Below, one piece after another: positions 13,101 through 23,478 of a DNA stretch of 64,000 bases. Made by a program: the position numbers and the translations under genes. Location: contig QEYB01001522.1 in assembly GCA_017562135.1 (NCBI GenBank), positions 372,001 through 436,000 of the forward strand. Direction: 5' to 3'. The notes beneath the pieces are model-generated. The model was not told the DNA's origin. It searched no databases and saw nothing but the letters and a program-made list of their open reading frames with translations. The DNA comes from Dipylidium caninum (lineage: Eukaryota > Platyhelminthes > Cestoda > Cyclophyllidea > Dipylidiidae). Within the stretch, counting starts at the first letter, position 1, and each line of letters opens with the position of its first letter.

Positions 13101-15543
13101 TCAACAGAACGGGGAAAAACGAAGTGCGTTTCAAGTTACGCAGCTAAATGTGCTGTGAATTTTAAATGAAAACGTATAATAGCTTAAAGAACAATAGTAA
13201 TTTTACAGCATCCAGAAGTATTTCACAGGACGTACAGAGCACAAAAGACCCACACATAACTGGTTCGAAAACGAGTAAACTCGTAAATGGATTGGCAAAC
13301 AAACTGTAAACCAAAAGGACGGGTTGATCGGACTGTTGGTAAACACAACTCGGAGGAAAGACTAAATCGTGACGAAATGGCCTGTGCTCTTGGATGAAAA
13401 TTATGATTTGTGATGAGGTCAATAACATGTACCAATAGCATAAATTTCCTAACAGAAACTATCAAGTTATTAAACTATTTATTTAAATAATGTAAGTATG
13501 CTACAGAAACCGTATAAAAATGCGCAAGTCTGGTAAGTGGTAATCTATGTATAATCAAGATGATGCAAATAAAGTGCTACCACATCAACGTCAGTAAGGA
13601 AGGAGCATTGAGGACAATAATTCAGCATATATCCTAGAGACAAATAACAACTCCAAGACCCTTACAAATAACTTGTACGGATTTCAACTAATCATTAAAT
13701 TAAACTACATAAAAGTTAAAATGGTCGACAGACAAAAGTCTGTGTAGTGTAAAACAAATGTTTAGATCCTAACCTTTATTTGGTTCGCAAGCATCTTTCC
13801 TCGACGATTTTCAAGCAAAAAATTCAAAAGGAAAATCCGAAAATCGACGACAGGAATGCCCAATGTCTCACTCAGATCAAAAATAGTGGGGAAGGAGTCA
13901 TCCACCGAATTATCTGCGCTGGCCCTGGCAGATGCCGTAATGCGTAGGCTCGGGTCGGGAGAGTATGAATAGCCGTGTGGAAGTAAATCTAAATAACGAA
14001 AAAGCAGCTATAGAAGCGTTGTTTTAAATTATTAGGTTATTGTACCTCCCGAACATCCAGAGAAGATTTTTCAAAATACTCTCTGCTTTGAGTAAATTTG
14101 CCCGTTTCAAATAGGTAGAGACCCATTAGTGTGTAGACTCGCTTAGATCGCTAGAATAAATAATGACCCGGTTGCAAGAACATACCGTGTTGAATATATT
14201 TTTTAGGCCAGTGCTAGTAGCAGGCCGATGGTTACACAGATCAACCAATTTGGAGTATTCTTTACCAATAAGATCAGAGGCATCAGAGAGGCAACCTGCC
14301 ATAATAAACCGTCTAGCTTCAAGATCCCAAGTTTCAGGCCGAACAACTTGAATAAACGGGTCACCCATTGGAGCATGAGAGCCAACGAAAATCAGATCAC
14401 GATCCGACGACATACAAGCAGTGCAAACGTCCTTTACAACCAATGTTTGGAGTTGCTTCTGTTGGGTAACACTATATTATTTACTTATAAGTTAATAAAA
14501 ATGATACCAGTGTATGGAAACGAATTGATCGTCAATAGCAAAAACCACTTGTTCACGAGAAAACAAGCCTAAAAGATTTGTAGATAAAGTTAAAGGCGGA
14601 CGACTGGATTGCCCATTGGTGTTGACAAAAATGCCTAGTGATCCGGGGCCAGTGAGTAAAAACTCCTCCTTAAACAAGCATAAAGCAACCATTCACGTAC
14701 CTGAGACAGAACCTCTATGAGAGGCCGATCATAGCGACCAGTGCGTTCAAATATTTCATCATAAGTTTTTGTTTTAAGATTAATGCCCAGATAATTGTTT
14801 TTAGTAGCGACAATTGCATAGTTATCTAAGCACCTCTAAGTACAATGTTTTAAAAACTTGGAACTGTACCACCGCAAGAGCCACAGATGGGAGGCTTACA
14901 GTATTTACTAAATCCAGGCGCGATTTTGTAACTCTATAAACATGGAGGCTATGATTCACTTTGCAGACTGCAAGCTAAGTAGATGAGTAAGTAAGCCATT
15001 AATTACAATTGAATGGGACTCAATAGATATAGGACTATCGAAAAGCGAAAAGGCAGTAACGTCATTGAAGGTCTGTCGTAAATTTGAGCCTTCTAGCTTT
15101 TCAGCATCAAAAAAATGCAACTTGGTTTCCGAAAGAGCAACGACTAGCTCAGCACTTCCTGAGGCCTGCAGTAGAGTGATTGAGCTTTCCTAGTAAACAT
15201 TAGTTTATCTATTAGATTAGTTACTGATATATGGCGCGCGATAACGACGCTAAATGCGTAACAAGTCTTCTGGTCTTCGACTTCCTCAAATACGATTTGA
15301 AGGAGATCTCTAAGTGTATGATAGGAAAAATAGGTCCGAGTGCGGATGAAGAAGAAGAACAACATGTGACGCAAGAAACCGGTTCAAATAACAAGCAACC
15401 AGCGAAAAAATCACGCACCCATGTTGGGTGCCAAGGAAAATCAAGTTCCCAAAAGAGCATATAGCAGATATAGTGGACGCTCCGATATTGATTCGCCCCG
15501 TATCACCAGATTGGCCATAAATCCCATAACACCTAGTACCCAT
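7106..15543 (-). CDS. TGFBRAP1: TGFBRAP1/VPS3-like CORVET tethering subunit, 17 exons
   Basis: This is the homologue of TGFBRAP1 (Vps3), the CORVET subunit that tethers early endosomes through Rab5; the family has a CNH beta-propeller, alpha-solenoid repeats and a C-terminal zinc-binding segment. Exons: 15543-15400, 15284-15225, 15189-14969, 14933-14870, 14835-14701, 14668-14508, 14471-14186, 14150-14046, 14007-13774, 10184-9961, 9561-9493, 9352-8977, 8807-8671, 8480-8357, 8035-7812, 7675-7603 and 7432-7106. Every phase matches, giving 987 aa (human about 860). Landmarks are NLIFLGTQHGCVIFSL, EEFLLTGPGSLGIF, VVFAIDDQFVSIH and FEKSSLDVRELLFRYLDLLP. ETAILKLC, KYLLPRHPDLAEKYL and FRNLPEDWRLDD follow. 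The end is CAHC...FHLHC, a possible zinc knuckle. Extra length is partly a Thr/Ser-rich insert near 9090-9150. The exon 1-2 junction uses a weak acceptor and is the least certain. Confidence 0.93.
7504..7515 (+). repeat. G12 homopolymer
   Basis: Twelve G in a row lie inside the last intron of the TGFBRAP1-like gene (7602-7433). A G10 run occurs at 58616-58625. Confidence 0.9.
10416..13043 (+). CDS. Single-exon BTB/BACK-kelch (KLHL-like) protein nested in a TGFBRAP1 intron
   Basis: This uninterrupted 875-codon ORF encodes a kelch-like protein. Such proteins usually act as substrate adaptors of Cullin-3 ubiquitin ligases. Residues of about 40-210 have a diverged BTB-like region, interrupted by a charged insert, whose end (VANTYGIDSLHRLCMNYM) is typical. 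A BACK domain follows (FSASELELMLASNRLNAYSE). After an Arg-rich linker at about 350-420 come kelch blades with the double-Gly signature: IIVFGGWENG, IYIAGGESKS, LYAIGGDNNR, IYICGGYTES, LYILGGGGDN and IFCIGGGGEA. The C-terminus is acidic. The gene lies wholly inside the 3.6-kb TGFBRAP1 intron (13773-10185) on the opposite strand, with no intron of its own. That suggests retroposition into the intron, though no poly(A) tract or target duplication was identified. The diverged BTB may not bind Cul3. Confidence 0.88.
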   Translation: MERRSSPSEPLSRNDGKEWKGLLSGSNELPTELLSDYKMQWALDRPLRLLSSRQTMYVSAYKLATQSLTFRRLIKEIDGLQKRQRTKQVQLGYQDENFKETPLLIDCHRSTDVNDLAFAIHFCHLGQCRITAINTIEQTDAPPTKRRDEKFTERGEGQATGGIILLSTGQLHLTTELAECSLTCGLRVANTYGIDSLHRLCMNYMKANLDTTTCWTFWQILFIPSNIPTALNIFQVDEKASHVLIDFMHENFSKFAPDALLKGITHFSASELELMLASNRLNAYSESSVVDVIEAWVGAQTQNPNALNTLPKLTARLIEHCVRPDQLEIKEIDRLLKLPGMQAKGDLWTTRTGNCAKRDSSVSTPNSPRNYESRNRCVWLLQQCRRRLVRATRNLRSLSTRLRVQGEERIVNWFKSDFRIPHEAIIVFGGWENGKPCRNVRVLDSRRKMWKTYDTESESSLLLPHPLMSFGIANVGNQTIYIAGGESKSGHVTQEVLRYDFKCSTNNRGWKRCAPMHEVRRDFVLVNFKDKILYAIGGDNNRTVLDSAEALCVDKSKPNSWIEVARMLVPRGAPAGDTVGSEIYICGGYTESRMESLTNSCEAYDPDTNQWTLIQPMAQPRYYAAAVGYQNHLYILGGGGDNWARMTTSVISIGYSSTVERYTPEEGVWELMPAISERADFAACVHENKIFCIGGGGEAFSTADIESWRPWVGKIPRNEERVQREGSDHSEERENEEISGPIYTNAPIWMPLNEGDYGTGRNLPESAVRSLDSWHKEAQLPLPLWGHRCVSVSGVDKVIQILGKEPNQNSIMTVPDDLPKRITLQRRKIKKTASNTILTILDAHETMLENVEDEDEGENERIEIRVGNRTVMIEY

Positions 15544-17638
15544 AAAGTTAAACAGACGGGAGATTATTATCCATTCAACTGGTGAAGGTCACATGCACAG
15601 CCCGAAAGCTGCAAATAAGGTGGTGAAGGAGCTCAGGAATTTTGAAGTAAATAATATTTTTATCCAGGCAGTTCAAAAAATTATAATAATACTAATGCTT
15701 ATATATTTTAACCTTTTCAAGATGCTTTTTGATTGAGGTACCACAGTATACTAAAGGTAACTTACAACTAATATTCGAAAAATAACTCGATTATAAAGAA
15801 ACAATAAATACATATGAACCGATTTTTTTGTTTTGCATTTACCAGCACATTTGTTAGGCAATCCTAACGGTAAATGTTCTTGAAGGCGTTTGAAGTACTT
15901 TATTGGCGCAAACGCATTATTATTTCAATGAGAAGTAACCCTCTCAATAACTTCTTGCTAGATAGTCTTAGAAAGCCTCAACACGTCAACGGGCAATATT
16001 TCGTCTTTTAGGCTACAACTAAAATCTGTGTTGTAATCTCTACTCTGCTTAGTTATAGCTCACCTTCTATCTCACCAATGGCTTCATCTAATCTGGCTCA
16101 AGTTCTAAGCTGCTGAATTCTGTGCTTCATTCCTCGATTTCCTTAAGTTTTGTATTTTCAGACCCCCCTCTTACAATGATTATCAACCTAAGTTTCTACA
16201 GCGGACTGAGTGGTCAAACATATCTCGTTACTTTTTATGGGAAACTTAATTTCATGATATTAACCGTGCGGGCTTCCTATCCATATTTTGCATGATTCTT
16301 TATCTTTGCAGTGGGTTTAGCAGTTTTTTCTTTTTCTGAAGACTATATACCCATTGGGAACTGGTTTTATTATTTAAACTTCTAGGGGTTGGTTGGACTT
16401 CACTCTACTTCATTCATGCTCTAAAACTTAACGTAAACAAGAAACACTTTCATATGCGGGCCATCCGCCCACATACGGAAACTGTACATTTGGAAATGTA
16501 CGTGTTATTATCACGAATTCGTTTCTTTAATGCTCAAATCGGGAAGGCAGCATTTCACTACTTTTAGGAGTGCCACCGCGGTAATAGGCGGTGCCTATTG
16601 TCAATGCGACTTTTTGTTTGCCTGCTCCACAAGTACCAGTTAATTAAGCCCTTGATGGTTTTCTCTTGTTGTTCTGGTAACGCACAAAATCCGTATTATC
16701 TTATGTACAGGCGGCGTGATCGGTACTAAGACAGAATCCAAAACAGACTCCGTCGGAGCACCTGACTTCAAATCCAAAATAGCCTATGGTAAGTTACACG
16801 GAATTATTATAATCCATAATCTTTGTACTACTAACATATGAGTAACGCATTTTTTATTTTTCGCTCTCTTTTGTGTTAATGATCAACCCCCAGGTGATAG
16901 TAACCGGGTTAGAAGGGGTTCGGGTAATTTCCGTTCAAGTTGTTAGAGGTTCCACTGCCATGGACTATACCCTGGTTTGCGGAGACTTGGCTCTATAAAA
17001 TTCCACAATTAGTTTTCTTTTGAGTGTAATTAATTGTAAGCACTTCAGGCAGTACTTCAAATCAGATCTTTAGACGGGTCGATGTCACCGAAGTGAATAT
17101 CTTCAAATCCGACATTTAAATGACTTCAAGGAATAGAAAACAACGCTTATTATTCTTTTAATTCATGCACTATAAGTCAATATCTCTGATTATCCCAACC
17201 TGGTTAAATATCCTCATATCTCGGTATCAAATTAATGCTGATATGCTTTCATGTTTCATGCTTAAAAGTTCCCCTTCATAAAACTTGATTTTTGCCTTTA
17301 ATAGCATTTTACTGAAGGCGCGATTGGGATGCTTTGGGCTTGGCAGTTTTCGAGCTTGATATCCATATTTAAAGTCTAATTAAACCATTTAAGACTTCTT
17401 TGAACGATAATAGAGATTAACATTTATACTGACTGAAACGTCCTCCATTTGTCAGAACACTCCAATTAGCATGAATTAGCAAGCTATCTCTTTACAATAA
17501 AACTCCCCAAAACTGCACAGGGTCGCATAAATTAATCGTCCTAGAAACAACCATAGAAACAACCAGGCACGGTGTACGAGGGGAATAAAAGCATGGGGGG
17601 CTGCATAAGCGTGATCATATTATATTGCCGGTCTTCGA
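15544..17638. other. No gene seen; upstream of the TGFBRAP1-like gene
   Basis: This AT-rich 2.1 kb lies head-to-head between the TGFBRAP1-like start and the orphan ORF at 17639. No coding exon with convincing composition and splice sites stands out. It probably contains both promoters. Confidence 0.4.
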
Positions 17639-18373
17639 ATGTCATCATCCAGTCGTAGTAAAAAGTCGGACATTACTTTCCACCCCAGTAGTTTGCAGAT
17701 CGCAAGGCGTTGCAAACAAGCTAATAAAAATGCTAGTAAGCAGCTTAGTCTCGACATGGAAAAATTAGCGTTAGAGCAGCAGAAGGCTCGCCAACGTTTT
17801 GAAAAAGAACAGGATCTTCTATGTCATGAACTCCTCGAGGCAGAAATTTCGACCCACGACAGGCGAAAGCTTTCAGACACCTCCAAGCCGCACTACGCTA
17901 AGCGTGTGGAGCGCTCGAAGACGACAGATTTACTGCAGGCATACTCACCCCTCCGTTTGGCCACTAAAGGACGAAGTTTTACGTTCGACGAAGTTTCTCA
18001 GATCGTTAAAAAGACACCTTTCCTTAAAACACCCGAAACAGACAACGTCTCACCAGCCAGTGTAAGCCCATTTTGCTCGACGTCTGTCGTGAGCGAACCT
18101 CCATCGAGAATGGGACAGGGAAGAGACAGAGGAGGACAACGAATGTCAAATGATGAGTCACAACCCGATTGGCAAGTGGCATTGGCAGCAAGGCGCAAGC
18201 AGAAACTATCTCAACTTCAAATGTTTCGTGAGCTGGGACACTGGGGAGAGGACAGGTGTCAAAAGGCCACAGCTATGCTAACGGGATGTCCCTTTAATCC
18301 GGTCTCACCTAGCTCCACAGCACTTTCCCATACTGACAGCGTGATTACGAACGAGGGTGACAATGTCCTCTGA
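17639..18373 (+). CDS. Uncharacterised 244-aa protein with a coiled-coil-like N-terminal half
   Basis: I do not recognise a family. The ORF runs from an ATG at 17639 to TGA at 18371-18373 with no intron. It begins with a Ser/Lys-rich stretch (SSSSRSKKSD). A strongly helical, charged segment follows at about residues 35-75 (MEKLALEQQKARQRFEKEQD), probably a short coiled coil. Next come a Ser/Pro-rich middle with LKTPETDNVSPASVSP and a second helical segment near 180-205 (ALAARRKQKLSQLQMFRELG). No signal peptide or membrane segment is seen. Length, composition and codon use favour a real gene. It could be the 3' part of a longer spliced gene if the ATG is internal. Confidence 0.6.
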   Translation: MSSSSRSKKSDITFHPSSLQIARRCKQANKNASKQLSLDMEKLALEQQKARQRFEKEQDLLCHELLEAEISTHDRRKLSDTSKPHYAKRVERSKTTDLLQAYSPLRLATKGRSFTFDEVSQIVKKTPFLKTPETDNVSPASVSPFCSTSVVSEPPSRMGQGRDRGGQRMSNDESQPDWQVALAARRKQKLSQLQMFRELGHWGEDRCQKATAMLTGCPFNPVSPSSTALSHTDSVITNEGDNVL

Positions 18374-19303
18374 CAGTGCCCTTTCTTATCCATTTCACTG
18401 ATTGGCGAACATTTCCTCTTTACATCACTCACGTAGATTTAGCGTCATCGCCACTTCCTGGTGCTTTAAAGCGTCCTAATCTCAAGTAAAAGTAAATCTT
18501 TAACTACTCACCCCTCTACCACAATTTCATCTGCTTGAATTTAGTGGATAGTCTATGTATCAATGGAATTAATGAACAATTGCAGGGGTATTTGATAATA
18601 AGGAAAAAAAGTCACTGTAGTAACTTGGGGACATTTATTTTTATGAAACATGACCAACCGGGAGTCAAATACTGACCGCAGAAGGCTGGTTGCTACCATC
18701 CAAAAGCAAACACTTTGCGTCCATGGTCGAACAGAAGATAAGACTGACTTGGAAGCGTTTCAAGCTCCCAATGGGATCCCACATTTTAATCAAGATGACT
18801 AATAAGATTTCAGAATGCATACCTTTGCATAACCATTAATGTAAGTCATGGATTTTATCAGCAAACAACTTAGCTTCAATCCGACTTTTCACAGTAAGAT
18901 TAAAGTAATGACTCAGCCCAAATGTCTAACCAGAAAGCGTATACAGCTTCCAAAAAAAACCAGGTCCTTTTAATCCCTATGTATCAGAAAACGTAAATGT
19001 GAATATTAACTACTTCTATAGGTTTGTAATACATCAACTGAACCAAAACAATGCCTGAAAGGACAGAAATCGTGGCCTAACATCGTAAAACCACTCTTAG
19101 GATTGCCTCAGATTCCGGGAAACCAGATTCGATGTGACGAAAGCATTAAAGGTATAATAAGTCTGAAAAGTCGAATCGGCGTACGTCTTCACCCATAAGT
19201 CCATGAATAGCGCACCTCGTATAAGTTTTAAATTATTGTTGGTATTCCCATAAAACCTTGCCTGTGTAATATTCCGAAAACGACTTCACAATGAATCACC
19301 AAT
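18374..19303. other. No gene seen
   Basis: This is an AT-rich gap between the 3' end of the orphan ORF and the convergent 3' end of the minus-strand gene at 19304. It probably holds both 3' UTRs. No other coding signal is seen. Confidence 0.4.
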
Positions 19304-20691
19304 TTAACTTTGGTCCTGTGTGACTCCAACAATCGGTAATCTTCTAGCTCTAACCCAAAATATTCCCTCCTGACAAAATAAATTTCAAGTGCAAAAGCTC
19401 TGCAAGTTATGACTACGAAGCACAAATCGCGAATACCTCAAAAGAAGCATGACTTGGAAATATAGCTCTCCAGGATTGGATTTAAAAGAAATTGCTACGA
19501 TTTGGGTCCACATAATGTAAATCGCAACAATTTTTCACAGCCAGTGCATGAGTATTGTGGAAATAAGGAACAGCCAAAGGAAATTCGGAAATATATGAAA
19601 ACACTAAGTCTTTAACATGAAAGGTAGACGTCAAATTGTTACTCCGAGTTCCCAGCATTTTGGTCTGCCGAGTTCAGCAAAACGAAGAAAATGACGGCTG
19701 GAAGAATGTACATCCACTAAAATAGAATTAGGTAAAGGTTCAGAGTGTATAAAGCTAAACTTCAGTACTTTACACTTAAAGCTAGATAATTAAAGGAACT
19801 GTGTACTCAATTTTAAATAAATTAAACAGCTGTGAAAAAACGTTTATAGTTCAAAATACAAAACAGAGTACTCACATATTTTGATAGAAAAGAGCGATTA
19901 TCTAGTTGTTCCTGGCGTTGTTTCTCTTCCCTCAGCCTATCTATTTTCGCGAGATATTCTTGCGTTTCAGGACTAAGTGAAGAATGGGGATTTAAAAATA
20001 GCAATTTTAGTCAACCAACCCTATAGGCAAAGAAGGTCTTTGAAATGATACCGTAGTAGTAAGCACTGATGGCGGAGAAGAATGAATACTAGCATCTGCT
20101 GTCTGATTTTTGGCAACTATTGACAAAGCAATCGGCGACCCAGTGGGATCAATGCTTAGAATTAGAGCTAATTTCCCCTCAGAGGCAATAACATAGCGCT
20201 AAAGGAAAAGGTCAAAACATGACTATAATCATCAAAAACTTGCAGCCTGACAAGAAGCCACAAGAACAACAGATTCCGGTCTCTGATAAGCACGAATCAC
20301 GTAGTTAGAATTAGCCAATGCCAAATCCTGAAAGTTTCGTATAAAACACAACAAACCATAAGAGACCGTTGGTTTTCAGTTGTTAGCAAAGGCTCATTCA
20401 TTAGAAAAGAATGTCCTCCACTTGACCACGATGTAATAGCTCCCTTTTGAGCAAAGGACTTTCCTGCAAGAAAACAACTTTTTGTATTTCACGCGTAAAT
20501 GAGAATATACACAGATATTAACAATGGTTAAAATAAAAAACGGTGTACGAGTACCACAATAAAGTGCATTTTAGAATGCGAACCCCCCAAATCTCAAAAG
20601 TTCAGAAGAAGTATCGGAAGATGAAGACATCTTACTTACCACCATCAAACGAATGGTCAATTATGATACTCGAAAGTGAAGGCTCGTCATA
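19304..20691 (-). CDS. Unidentified multi-exon protein (beta-rich part, then coiled coil), 3' end
   Basis: Phase-consistent minus-strand exons can be chained. The first starts after an acceptor at 20692 (YDEPSLSSIIIDHSFDGG). The next gives GKSFAQKGAITSWSSGGHSF, followed by DLALANSNYVIRAYQRPES, joined across an intron of about 29 nt. Then come RYVIASEGKLALILSIDPTG and, after a Ser/Thr-rich stretch, PETQEYLAKIDRLREEKQRQ, a short coiled coil ending SFLSKY with donor gtgagt. A last exon from 19369 (EGIFWVRARRLPIVGV) would stop at 19304-19306. The first part alternates short hydrophobic strands like a WD-type propeller, but I cannot name a family. The 5' end was not found; the lysine-rich plus-strand ORF at 20543-20896 lies across it and is doubtful. 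Confidence 0.5.
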
Positions 20692-23478
20692 CTACGTTAT
20701 TGGAATGAAAATAGCAAGTCTCACGGCAAAGACCTCGCGGGAAACCAAGGCAAGTAAAAAGGCACAGGGTAACACAGACATTGTGCGCATTCGATCGCGA
20801 TTGCAGCGCAGTTTGAAGAGGCGCCTGCTTGATAATTCAGTAGACCACGTCACCCAACATGAAGATAAGTCATTGAATACGAAGGTAAAGGTATGATAGA
20901 CTTGCGGTTGGGTCAATTTGAAATTGCTTAATTGTGCACATTACGACCTGTGTTGCTCCCACACAGGGTGCGCAATTCGTTCCCATACGGAAAAATAGTT
21001 TTCTAGCAGGGGTTTTTAAATTATGCGTAAAAAGAGAAAACTCGGTACTATCATCTGTTTAAGTTACGCAAAGTCCACACGAGACGTGTTGTCCCCAAGC
21101 CTTGCCCTATTTAAGTATTCCGAAAAAATATTTTCGGATTTTAAAGTGAATGTTTGAGAAGGATAGACACTTACATGAAAAGCCACAGCTTAACTTGTTT
21201 TGCATAAGCCAGGCGTTCCGCCTGAGATTTGTTTGCTCTAGTTTGCGCTATATGTTATTTTCGCTTCGTCATTGAACCTTCAAAATTTTGGCCACTCCGG
21301 AACATCACAACATTTTAAAAGCATTATTTTGGGCTAAGTAACCCTTACAGTAATATCTACAGGAAGGCTGTCATGATTTGATTAGTCTAAAGATTGTTAG
21401 TGGACAGTAGTCTACTAGTTTTTGTCGTTTTTCTTGCTTCATGTTCTCAGATCCTTGCGGGCATGTCGGTACCCTTTCTATATCCAATATGAACTGTATT
21501 GTTGTCCGAAAGCTATATATGACACTTAATTGGTGTCCGTAGAATCTTCTTGATCTTACATTTTACTAGTGGATTTAGTTCGGATCGTCGCAAATTATCT
21601 TTATGAAACACTTATTTTCAAAACTTTTCGGCCACAACTTAAAAATCCAACAAAACGATTGTATGCTCTGCTTTTAATTTAGCCCTTTTTATCCACAGAA
21701 AAAGAAAGTTTTGGATTTGTTCCTAATCCGCTCAATGCTCAACGCTTATACCGCTAAGGTGTGGTTAATTTTCGCTCATTTCTTTACGCTGATACAGAGT
21801 TCTCAGATATAAATGCACCAAAAATCCATAAATTTATAACACATTCAGTCTGTGCATGCTAAGCTGAAAGAAGAAATGTATAGAGGCTCGTTATTCTACA
21901 TTTGGAAGGAAAGAACCTAAGAATGATTGTACAAATGGTTGTTTGGAAAGTAAGATATGATATGAAGTGCTACACATGTTGGTGGAAGGTTTTGTTAAAA
22001 AATTCAAATTTGAGGTTCTTATTTGCAAATGTTAAGAATACCAGAACTTTTTTTTTTATCTCACTGAAGTAAACATGATGAGCTTCATAAACCTATTTTG
22101 TTAAGTGTATAGACTTAAAAATAAAGTCATGTGGACAATTTACAAAGCTGCATTACCTACAACCTTCAATAACGGTAATTAGGATCCTGGATATTGCGTG
22201 CCAAATCGAATTCCACAGACCCACATAAATAGATTAATTTTTGATCTAGGTTGTTGAAGAAGGGGGAAGATTTATGAAACTGTCAAGGATAACAATATTT
22301 AAGCTGAACAGTCAATCTCATCTCCTATGCGAAGTCTATAATACCCTGAACCCATTTTTTCACAATTGTATTTTTTCCAAGTAAAACTAGAGCATTTGGA
22401 GCACTTTTCGTGACGTAGTATACATGGCAAATATAACAGTTTGTGCATGTATTATCAGTAATTATTAAATATATGACAATGGCCTTAGTGTGAAAGTTGA
22501 AGTTGCACAATGTATGCACGGGGGTTTTCTTCTTCTCCAAATAGTTTAGTTTTAAGGTCCTGCTAGCATACGCAATCCTTAATTCCGCCCCATTTCTTGA
22601 TCAACGCATCGGAGCTCAAGAAAAGGTGAGAAATCAACAGCGGTGGCGACAGCTGAAATTGAAATGGACTCGAGATCTGACCCTAAAGAACTTACAGCGT
22701 GAAAAAACGTTGTGAGCGCAATATATGTGATAGATGGTGGAGACGGTTTTCGATTACTTTGGTACAATTGATTGAGATAAACTTCGCCTTCGGCATTTGC
22801 TTTGATGACATAAATGAGACTGAGCCATTGCAGGATTTTTACGACACTATTGAGAACATGCGCAGAGAATGTTTATTATCTTTCATTCGAGAGCCACTAT
22901 ATCTTTCCAAATCGTTAACAGGGGCAAAATTTATTTCGCATATAGAAACTGGCAAGATACAATTCGGCGCTTCCATGAGTGCAGAAGATTGTGTGTGGCC
23001 AGCGTAAAACTCGGTGTGGCCGACAAACGTATATGTGCCGTAAACTGAAATTTGCTATGTTCCTCAAGAATTTAAAGAATATGCTATGAGGATATAATGC
23101 ACCAGCCCACCTACAGAGCGGTGCCATTAAGCTTAAGGTAAAAGGAAAAATGAAAGGACCCGACAATGCCTATTTATGATGGACTCCACTGTCGTTAATG
23201 AGATTTTATTAAAAACTGTCTACCAGACGATTCAGAGTTAACGCACTGACTACGAATATACAGGTAAAGTAGCAATAAACCCATTTAAATTTTTATAATT
23301 ATGCACAATTTGTTTTACGTGAAGTGGTTTGCAATATACACAATTTATGGGTAACCACAAATTGCCTGCGGGAATGGTCTTTGCTTGATCTATTCCAAAG
23401 TGTTATTGGTGAAGCGCTCAAGACGGTTTTCGGTTCTGTGTGCAAACCCTGCGTTTCATTTGTTTTTGCTTTAAACTA
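20692..23478. other. No confident gene
   Basis: This AT-rich interval contains scattered ORFs under 120 codons on both strands, including 20543-20896 (+) and 22699-23007 (+). None shows a known motif or convincing flanking splice sites. It may include 5' exons of the genes on either side. Confidence 0.35.

Noticed and set aside
20543..20896. Lysine-rich plus-strand ORF of 117 codons
   Set aside because: It overlaps better-supported minus-strand exons and has no motif.
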